Program-made: the position numbers and the translations under genes | Source of the DNA: Actinomycetota bacterium | GTDB lineage: Bacteria; Actinomycetota; Thermoleophilia; Gaiellales; Gaiellaceae | NCBI GenBank assembly: GCA_013812465.1 | Contig: JACCTK010000362.1 | Coordinates: 1 to 6,562 of the forward strand | DNA length: 6,562 nt | Direction: 5' to 3' | Shown here: positions 1 to 5,411 of the stretch, piece after piece | How positions within the stretch are numbered: position 1 is the stretch's first letter | How the letters are laid out: every line of letters begins with the position of its first letter | The notes under the pieces: model-generated | Told to the model about the DNA's origin: nothing | Databases searched by the model: none | The model's input: the letters and a program-made list of their open reading frames with translations, nothing else

Positions 1-1
1 C

Positions 2-880
2 AAGCGCATCGCGCCGCTCTGGGAGTCGAGGCCGGAAGACTTCCCGCTCGCCTGGTTCGTGCTCGAGCACGCGACCGGGCTAATTGTCCACTCGCGTGCC
101 GTGCAAGGGCTCGTCCGTGCGGCCGGATACGCGGGGCCGATGTGGGTGGTTCCGCATCCGGCTTGGCCCGTGCCCGCGGTCGCGCCAGAGCGCGTTGCTT
201 CCGGGCCGGTCGTCGGCTGCTTCGGAGTCGTCAACGCGAGCAAACGAGTCCCTGAGCTCCTGCGCGCGTTCGCCGACTTGCGGGACGGCAATCCCGAGGC
301 GGTGCTGCTCCTCGTCGGTCCGACGTCGCCCGGATTCGATCTCGACCGCAGGCTCCAGCGGCTCGGCCTCGACGACGAGGGGCTCGTGCGCGAGGGCTGG
401 GTGGACGAGCGGAGGCTCTGGGAGCTGATGGCGGGTGTCGACGTCTCGGTGAGCCTGCGTCATCCGACGATGGGCGAGACCTCGGGCGTGGCGATTCGCT
501 CGCTCTCGCTCGGCAAGCCGCTCGTCGTGAGCGACGTGGGGTGGTTCTCCGAGCTCCCGGACGATGCTGCTCTCAAGATCCCCGTCGATGCGCACGAGGT
601 CGAGACCTTGACCGCGGCGCTCGAGCTCTTGGTGGAACGAGAGGACGTGCGCGCGCAGATGGGCGCTGCCGCGAGGCGGCTGGCGCACGAGCAGCACGAT
701 CTCGCACGTGTCGCGGAGCTCTATGTCGCCGCCCTCGAGGAGGCCGCGGGCGGAGCGGCGGTGGGTGACGCGGTTCTGCGGGAGGTGAGTCAGGCCGCGG
801 CGGATGTCGGGATCTCTCCGGAGGACGCGGAAGCGGGGGAGATCGCCAGGCGTCTCGCCGAGGTCGAGCTTGGTCGCTAG
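2..880 (+). CDS. GT4-type glycosyltransferase, C-terminal part (5' truncated)
   Basis: The reading frame is open from base 2 to the TAG at 878-880, so 292 residues are visible and the true start lies outside the window. The GTG at 59 is internal. The visible part is mainly the nucleotide-sugar-binding C-terminal Rossmann domain of a GT-B enzyme. Residue numbers count from base 2: VVPHPAW at about 49-55 ends the linker, GCFGVVNASKR at 72-82 is the glycine loop with its basic residues, REGWVDERRLWELM follows at 130-143, then PTMGETSG at 155-162, GKP at 171-173 and GWFSELP at 180-186. The usual GT4 EX7E motif is altered here: the first Glu is in GETSG and the second is not a Glu (R or S, depending on alignment). 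From memory, the GETSG...GKP...GW/F-ELP pattern is a GT4 subfamily trait rather than decay. An alanine-rich, probably helical tail of about 50 residues follows the fold. The predicted role is cytoplasmic sugar transfer in glycan assembly; donor and acceptor are unknown. Confidence 0.88.
   Translation, partial: KRIAPLWESRPEDFPLAWFVLEHATGLIVHSRAVQGLVRAAGYAGPMWVVPHPAWPVPAVAPERVASGPVVGCFGVVNASKRVPELLRAFADLRDGNPEAVLLLVGPTSPGFDLDRRLQRLGLDDEGLVREGWVDERRLWELMAGVDVSVSLRHPTMGETSGVAIRSLSLGKPLVVSDVGWFSELPDDAALKIPVDAHEVETLTAALELLVEREDVRAQMGAAARRLAHEQHDLARVAELYVAALEEAAGGAAVGDAVLREVSQAAADVGISPEDAEAGEIARRLAEVELGR
781..788 (+). promoter_or_regulatory. Strong Shine-Dalgarno-like sequence inside the end of gene 1
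   Basis: GGAGGTGA is an essentially perfect anti-16S match. The nearest in-frame start for the GT-C gene is the ATG at 804, 15 nt downstream, which is longer than the usual 5-10 nt. It could support an alternative longer start, or it could be chance within codons for Arg-Glu-Val. The function is uncertain. Confidence 0.3.
860..864 (+). promoter_or_regulatory. Ribosome binding site for the TTG start of the GT-C gene
   Basis: GAGGT ends 5 nt before the TTG at 870. This spacing, together with the short 11-nt overlap with the upstream stop at 878-880, favours TTG 870 over ATG 804 as the start of the membrane glycosyltransferase. Confidence 0.5.
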
Positions 881-2957
881 CGCGGTTCGGAGGATTCCGG
901 CGTGGGCATGGCTGGTCGCGATCGTCGCCGGCTCGTTTGCGGTCCGCGCCTGGCTCGCGCGAGGCATGCTCGGCCCTTTCATCATGGTCGACGAGCTCAT
1001 CTACTCCGAGCTCGGTCGCAGCCTCGCGGATAGCCGAGAGCTGCTTGTGCGCGATGTCTCGTCCCCCGGCTACGGCATCGTCTACCCGGCGCTCATCAGC
1101 CCTGCCTACGCCGTCTTCGAGGGGCTGACCGATGCCTACGCCGCGGTCAAGACGCTGAACGCGCTCGTGATGTCCCTTGCCGCGATCCCCGCGTATCTGC
1201 TCGCGCGTCGCGTCGTCGGCAAGGGGCTCTCGCTGCTCGCGGCGGTGCTGGCCGTCTCGCTTCCCTCGCTCGTCTACACCGGGTCGGTGATGACGGAGAA
1301 CGCGTTCTATCCCGTGTTCCTCGTCTGTGCGCTGCTGCTCACCCTCGTGCTCGAGCGGCCGACGGCTGCCCGCCAGGTCGCCCTCTTGATCGCGGTCGGT
1401 GTCGCGGCGGCCACGCGCGTGCAGGCCGTGGTCCTCGTCCCTGCGCTCTTGACCGCGCCGCTGCTTCTCGTCGTGTTCCGTGGCGAGGGGCTGCGCGTCG
1501 CGCTGTGGCCGTTCCGGTGGCTCTACGGAGTCGTGCTCGGCGGGGGAGCGCTCGTTCTTGTCGCTCAGCTTGTGCGCGGCAGGTCGCTCTCGGATCTCCT
1601 CGGCGCGTACAGCATCGTCGGCGAGTCCGACTATGAGCTGGGTGAGCTGCTTCGGTACGCGCTGTACCACGTCGCCGAGCTGGATCTCTATCTCGGGGTC
1701 GTCCCGGTCGCGGCGACGATCGTGCTCGTGGGACGCGCCCGCTCGCTCGACCGGCCGCTGCAAGCCCTGCTCGCGACCGCGCTCGCGATGACGTTCTGGC
1801 TCGTGCTGGTCGTTTCCGCGTTCGCCTCTGTGTTCGCGCAGCGCATCCAGGAGCGGAATCTCTTCGTCGTCGTGCCGCTCTTTCTCGTCCTCCTGCTCGC
1901 GTGGGTCGACCGCGCCGCGCCGCGACCTCGAGTCCTCGCGCTGTCCGCCGCGGCGGTTTCCGCGGCTCTGGTTCTCCTGATTCCCTTCGAGCGCTTTATC
2001 GACACGCCGGCGCTATCGGACACACTCATGCTCTTGCCTTGGTGGTCGGTGCAGGATCACGTGGGGCTCGAGTGGGTCGCGGAGCTGGCGTTCGGACTCG
2101 CGCTCGTGCTCGCGGTGCTGTTCGTTCTGCTTCCGCGTCGGTACGCGCTCGCGCTGCCGCTGGTTGTTCTCGCCTACTACGCCGCGGTCTTCTACCCGAT
2201 CTGGGCCGGCGAGCACGGGGTGAAGCAGGCTTCCGCGGGCGCCATCTTCCAGGGCATCCGCGGCGTCCCGCGCGACTGGATCGACGCGGCGCTTCCTGGC
2301 GAGGCCCGGGTTGCCGTCCTCTGGACAGGGCGTTCGGATCGGTTCACGGTCAACCAGAACGAGTTCTTCAATCGCACGGTCGGGCCGATTTTCTTCCTGC
2401 GCCAGCCGACGCCGGGCGGCGTGGGAGAGACCCAGGTGCGCGTCGACCCTCGCGACGGCCGTGTGCGCGTTCCGGGCGGCGAGCCGCTCGTGGTCGAGTA
2501 TCTCCTCACGGACGGGTCGGTCACCCCGGACGGCGAGGTCGTCGCTCGGGACGATCCCTTGGGCACGACGCTCTGGCGGATCGGCGGCGATGTCATCTCG
2601 ACCACGTCGGTCAGGGGTCTCTTTCCGAACGACTCCTGGTCCGGCGAGACCGTGACCTGGAAGCGGCGTCGCTGTCGCGGCGGGGAGCTGGTCGTGTCGT
2701 TGTCGAGCGACCCGTCGCTGTTCGAGGCGCCTCAGACGGTGCATGCCTCGGTCGGTGGCCGGCGTGTCGCTCGCGTGCGGCTCGCACCCAACAAGCAGGC
2801 GAAGCTCCGGGTGCCGCTCGAGCAGGCACAGGATACGTGCATCGTGTCGTTCTGGGTCGACCCCACTGCCGTCCCCGCCGAGGTGCTTCCGGGTAGCACC
2901 GACCGCCGCGAGCTCGGCGCGCACTTCAACGTGTTCGACTACCGCCCCGCGTCGTGA
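870..2957 (+). CDS. GT-C-fold integral membrane glycosyltransferase (PMT/ArnT-like) with extracytoplasmic C-terminal domain
   Basis: The protein has 695 residues from the TTG at 870; the ATG at 804 would add 22 Arg-rich residues but overlap gene 1 by 77 nt. About 12-13 hydrophobic segments lie near residues 11-28, 91-112, 117-135, 146-161, 169-187, 188-203, 218-234, 273-288, 298-322, 331-345, 354-371, 403-421 and 425-444. Right after the first segment is an acidic pair, D41-E42, in MVDELIYSEL. This is the position of the catalytic acidic motif in the first outer loop of GT-C enzymes such as protein mannosyltransferases and ArnT. A second recognisable block is SVMTENAFYP at 139-148. Residues from about 448 to 695 form a soluble domain rich in beta-type sequence, with only two cysteines (C602, C657). 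By family, such enzymes use a polyprenyl-phosphate sugar donor and act on the outer face of the membrane. The acceptor is not known. The stop overlaps the next start by 4 nt. The GT-C assignment is firm; a subfamily such as GT39 or GT83 cannot be fixed from sequence reading alone. Confidence 0.85.
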   Translation: MVASAVRRIPAWAWLVAIVAGSFAVRAWLARGMLGPFIMVDELIYSELGRSLADSRELLVRDVSSPGYGIVYPALISPAYAVFEGLTDAYAAVKTLNALVMSLAAIPAYLLARRVVGKGLSLLAAVLAVSLPSLVYTGSVMTENAFYPVFLVCALLLTLVLERPTAARQVALLIAVGVAAATRVQAVVLVPALLTAPLLLVVFRGEGLRVALWPFRWLYGVVLGGGALVLVAQLVRGRSLSDLLGAYSIVGESDYELGELLRYALYHVAELDLYLGVVPVAATIVLVGRARSLDRPLQALLATALAMTFWLVLVVSAFASVFAQRIQERNLFVVVPLFLVLLLAWVDRAAPRPRVLALSAAAVSAALVLLIPFERFIDTPALSDTLMLLPWWSVQDHVGLEWVAELAFGLALVLAVLFVLLPRRYALALPLVVLAYYAAVFYPIWAGEHGVKQASAGAIFQGIRGVPRDWIDAALPGEARVAVLWTGRSDRFTVNQNEFFNRTVGPIFFLRQPTPGGVGETQVRVDPRDGRVRVPGGEPLVVEYLLTDGSVTPDGEVVARDDPLGTTLWRIGGDVISTTSVRGLFPNDSWSGETVTWKRRRCRGGELVVSLSSDPSLFEAPQTVHASVGGRRVARVRLAPNKQAKLRVPLEQAQDTCIVSFWVDPTAVPAEVLPGSTDRRELGAHFNVFDYRPAS

Positions 2958-4030
2958 GGATCGCTTTCGACGTATCGCCGCTCTCCCATCCGCCGCTCGG
3001 GATCGGAAACTACATCCGCGGCTCGCTCGGTGGGCTCGTCGAAGCCGCCGGCAAGGAGCACGAGATCGTCGCCTTCGCGCCGACGAGTCTCCGTGGCCCG
3101 GAACGGATCCGCGCGGCGCTCACCGAGATCGACGTCGAGCTCCACACCTGGCGCCTGCCGTTCTCACACGCGCTGCGCACGGCTTGGAGCATGGCCGGGC
3201 GCCCCGCCGCCGAACGGATTCTCGGATCCTTCGACGTGCTGCACTTCTCGGACTGGATGTTCCCAGCGCAGCGCGCGGGCGTGCGGGCGACGACGATCCA
3301 CGATCTCGTCCCGCTTCACCATCCCGAGTGGGCGACCCCCCGCACCCGCTCGATGCACGGCCGCAAGTACCGAAACGCAGCGAGGACGTGTGACGTCGTG
3401 TTCGTGAACTCCCGCTTCACGGGTGACGACGTGATCGCGACCCTTGGCGTTTCCGCCGATCGCGTCCACGTGGCGCACCCGGCGGCGCGGGACGAGTTTC
3501 GCCCGGATGGCCCCGTGGCCGATCTCGGGGGGCCTTACGTCCTCACGGTGGCGACGCTCGAGCCGCGGAAGAACCTCCAGACTCTTGTCGAGGCGCACCG
3601 GCTCCTCGGGGGTGACCTCCTGCTCGCAGTCGCCGGCGGCGAAGGGTGGGGCGACCAGCCCGAGCTCGACTCGGACAAGGTTCGCAGGCTCGGCTTCGTC
3701 TCCGACGACGAGCTAGCGCGGCTCTACCGCGGCGCGGCCGTCGCGGTCTACCCGTCGCGCTTCGAGGGCTTCGGGATCCCTGTTCTCGAGGCGATGGCAT
3801 GTGGGTGCCCGGTTGTCGTGTCCTCTCACCCCTCGCTCGACGAGGCGAGCGGTGAAGCGGCCATGCGTGCGAATCCGGACGACCCGGCCGCGGTCGCGGC
3901 AGCCATCGAGCAAGCGATCGCAGAGCGGAAGCGCCTCGTTGTCGCCGGCCGTCAGCACGCCGCCCGGTTCACTTGGCGCGCGGCCGGCGAGACCATCTTG
4001 CGCGGATACGAGGCGGCAGAAAGGCGATGA
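2954..4030 (+). CDS. GT4 family glycosyltransferase
   Basis: This is a complete GT-B enzyme of 358 residues starting at a GTG that overlaps the upstream stop (GTGA, 2954-2957). No Shine-Dalgarno sequence is visible before it, so translation probably depends on re-initiation after the GT-C gene. The N-terminal acceptor domain opens MRIAFDVSPL, with the glycine loop GIGNYIRGSL at 16-25 and the conserved HD pair at 116-117 (TTIHDLVP). VFVNSRFTGDD lies at 149-159. The inter-domain linker reads HPAARDEF (175-182) where its downstream relatives have NGVDPxF. The donor domain has TVATLEPRKN at 198-207 (basic residues R205, K206) and GFVSDDELARLYRGAA at 247-262. The canonical EX7E motif is intact, with E271 and E279 in EGFGIPVLEAM. 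A retaining cytoplasmic transfer from a nucleotide sugar is expected from the family. EPRKN and this EX7E style are common in mannosyl- and related transferases of polysaccharide loci, but substrate identity is not readable. Confidence 0.93.
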   Translation: MRIAFDVSPLSHPPLGIGNYIRGSLGGLVEAAGKEHEIVAFAPTSLRGPERIRAALTEIDVELHTWRLPFSHALRTAWSMAGRPAAERILGSFDVLHFSDWMFPAQRAGVRATTIHDLVPLHHPEWATPRTRSMHGRKYRNAARTCDVVFVNSRFTGDDVIATLGVSADRVHVAHPAARDEFRPDGPVADLGGPYVLTVATLEPRKNLQTLVEAHRLLGGDLLLAVAGGEGWGDQPELDSDKVRRLGFVSDDELARLYRGAAVAVYPSRFEGFGIPVLEAMACGCPVVVSSHPSLDEASGEAAMRANPDDPAAVAAAIEQAIAERKRLVVAGRQHAARFTWRAAGETILRGYEAAERR

Positions 4031-4446
4031 GAGCACGCGAGGAGGTCCTGCTCGTCGTCTATCGGCCCGGCCCTAGCTTTCTCGTCCTGCTCCGCTCGCC
4101 GGAGAGCCACGGCTACTGGCACGTGGTCGCGGGAGGAATCGAGGAGGGGGAGGCGCCCGACGCGGCGGCGTTGCGGGAGCTCGGGGAGGAGACGGGACTC
4201 GAGCAGCCCGTTCGGTTCTCGCCGGTCCCGCTCGAGCTCGGTTACCGGCCGGCCGAGCGTGAAGACGCCTGGGTCACTCTCCATCCCTACTCGGTCGAGG
4301 TCGAGCCGGACTGGGAGCCGGTGCTGAACGAGGAGCACGTCGAGTACCGCTGGTGCTCGGAGGCGCAGGCCGAGGAGCTCCTCGAGTACCCGGAGCCGGT
4401 CGATGCGCTCAGGGTCGTGGCGCGGCGGCTCGAGGACGACGCGTGA
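4027..4446 (+). CDS. Nudix hydrolase
   Basis: A 139-residue protein starting at the ATG that overlaps the previous stop (ATGA, 4027-4030). An in-frame upstream start at 3973 would overlap the GT4 gene by 58 nt and encode a non-Nudix leader, so it was not used. The Nudix box GX5EX7REUXEEXGU is matched exactly: G36, E42, R50-E51, E54-E55, G57 and L58. The box glutamates would bind the divalent metal for hydrolysis of a nucleoside diphosphate linked to another moiety. The surrounding fold also fits: EEVLLVVYRPGPSFLVLLR before the box is the first strand pair, GYWHVVAGGIEEGE leads into it, and NEEHVEYRWC at 101-110 is the typical late-fold strand. The overall style resembles small NudB/dATP-pyrophosphatase-like proteins, but Nudix specificity cannot be read from the box. 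Its position inside a glycosyltransferase operon makes a nucleotide sugar or nucleotide by-product a reasonable but unproven substrate. Confidence 0.93.
   Translation: MRAREEVLLVVYRPGPSFLVLLRSPESHGYWHVVAGGIEEGEAPDAAALRELGEETGLEQPVRFSPVPLELGYRPAEREDAWVTLHPYSVEVEPDWEPVLNEEHVEYRWCSEAQAEELLEYPEPVDALRVVARRLEDDA
4432..4436 (+). promoter_or_regulatory. Ribosome binding site for the GTG start at 4443
   Basis: GAGGA lies 6 nt before the GTG at 4443, inside the last codons of the Nudix gene. It supports starting the downstream GT4 at 4443 rather than at an in-frame upstream GTG (4353) that would overlap the Nudix gene by more than 90 nt. Confidence 0.55.
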
Positions 4447-5411
4447 GAGTCGGCGTGGACACGTCGCCGCTCGTGCAGACGCGCGCAGGGACGGCGCGGG
4501 TCGTTCGAGGACTGCTCAACGCTCTCCGCGACCGCCCGGGACTCGAGCTCGAGCTCCTCTCCATCGGTGGGCCGGGTCGCGCGTCAAGCGTCGTTCGAGA
4601 CGCGCTCTGGTATCCGCTCGCGCTCGCCAGCCGCGCAAAGGGGCTGGACGTCATGCACTGCACGACCTTTCGCGGCCCGCTGCGACCGCGCGTCCCGACG
4701 GTGGTCACCGTTCACGATCTGGCGATCCTCCGCAACCCGGAGGCGTTCCCGCGCTGGCATGGCCTGTACGGGAAGGCGGGGCTGCGAAGGGTGCTACGGG
4801 CAGCGGATGCCGTCGTCGCGGTGTCCGAGTTCACCAAGCGAGAGGTCGCGACGCTCGCCGACGTTCCCGAAGAGCGAATCCGCGTCGTTCCGAACGGCGT
4901 CGATCCACTTTTCACGTCCGACGGCCCCGCCGCCGAGGGCTCGTACGTGCTCGCCGTCGCGACGCTCGAGCCGAGAAAGAACCTCGAGCGGGTGCTGCAA
5001 GCGGCGCAGCTGGCAGGCGTCGAGCTCCGCGTCGTCGGCGCACGCGGCTGGGGCGGTGTGGAGGTCGCGGGCTGGGTCGGCGAGATCCCCGATGTCGAGC
5101 TCGCCGAGCTCTACCGCGGCGCCCGTTGCGTCCTCTATCCGTCGTTGTACGAGGGCTTCGGGCTGCCGGTGCTGGAGGCGATGGCGTCAGGGACGCCTGT
5201 TGTGACTTCACGTGGGACCGCGATGGAGGAGGTCGCGGGCGGCGCGGCCGTCCTCGTCGATCCACACGACATCGCCTCGATCGCGGACGGCATCGCCGAG
5301 GCCGAGACGCAGCGAGCGGAGCTCGTTCCGCTCGGACTCGCGCGCGCGAATGAGTTCACCTGGGAGGGCGCCGCCGACCGAGTGGAGGCGCTCTGGAAGG
5401 AGCTCGTGTGA
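4443..5411 (+). CDS. GT4 family glycosyltransferase, compact
   Basis: The protein has 322 residues and starts at a GTG overlapping the Nudix stop (GTGA, 4443-4446). Its opening, VRVGVDTSPL, aligns with MRIAFDVSPL of the GT4 two genes upstream, which fixes the start. It is a complete GT-B enzyme: HD at 91-92 (TVHDLAIL), VAVSEFTKREV at 125-135, linker NGVDPLF at 151-157, AVATLEPRKN at 171-180, GWVGEIPDVELAELYRGA at 210-227, and an intact EX7E with E237 and E245 in YEGFGLPVLEAM. It is shorter than a typical GT4 of about 360-400 residues. The acceptor-binding domain before the linker has some 24 fewer residues than the gene at 2954-4030, and no domain is broken. The family role is retaining, cytoplasmic transfer of a sugar from a nucleotide donor to a growing glycan. 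It is the close relative of the next gene, with which it shares nearly identical donor-site blocks. The specific sugar is unknown. Confidence 0.93.
   Translation: MRVGVDTSPLVQTRAGTARVVRGLLNALRDRPGLELELLSIGGPGRASSVVRDALWYPLALASRAKGLDVMHCTTFRGPLRPRVPTVVTVHDLAILRNPEAFPRWHGLYGKAGLRRVLRAADAVVAVSEFTKREVATLADVPEERIRVVPNGVDPLFTSDGPAAEGSYVLAVATLEPRKNLERVLQAAQLAGVELRVVGARGWGGVEVAGWVGEIPDVELAELYRGARCVLYPSLYEGFGLPVLEAMASGTPVVTSRGTAMEEVAGGAAVLVDPHDIASIADGIAEAETQRAELVPLGLARANEFTWEGAADRVEALWKELV
5397..5402 (+). promoter_or_regulatory. Ribosome binding site for the GTG start at 5408
   Basis: AAGGAG lies 5 nt before the GTG at 5408, within the last codons of the upstream GT4. This is the clearest Shine-Dalgarno among the overlapped starts in the window and supports the 4-nt overlap start. 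Confidence 0.6.

Noticed and set aside
80..1000. Minus-strand open frame opposite the first GT4 gene
   Set aside because: It has the same antisense artefact composition and spans the junction of two real genes.
573..1763. Long open frame on the minus strand (396 codons)
   Set aside because: It is rich in Arg/Asp/His/Pro with no hydrophobic core or recognisable motif, and it overlaps two well-supported + strand genes. Such antisense frames are routine in very GC-rich DNA.
1901..2896. Out-of-frame + strand open frame within the GT-C gene
   Set aside because: It is Arg/Gly/Ala-rich with no motif, while the overlapping frame encodes continuous membrane segments and a structured domain.
2013..2924. 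Long open frame on the minus strand (303 codons)
   Set aside because: It has low-complexity charged composition, lies opposite the GT-C gene, and shows no domain features or independent ribosome binding site.
3973..4026. Upstream in-frame start for the Nudix gene
   Set aside because: It would overlap the GT4 gene by 58 nt and add 18 residues outside the Nudix fold; the ATG at 4027 gives a standard 4-nt overlap.
4353..4442. Upstream in-frame start for the compact GT4
   Set aside because: It would add 30 Gly/Arg/Ala residues ahead of the conserved first strand (VRVGVDTSPL) and overlap the Nudix gene by more than 90 nt.
4545..4556. Perfect palindrome GAGCTCGAGCTC
   Set aside because: It is produced by alternating Leu and Glu codons (CTC, GAG), which are the preferred codons throughout the window. 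CTCGAG hexamers recur in most genes for the same reason.
4403..5353. Out-of-frame + strand open frame across the compact GT4
   Set aside because: The product is mostly Arg-rich low-complexity sequence; the true frame carries all GT4 motifs.
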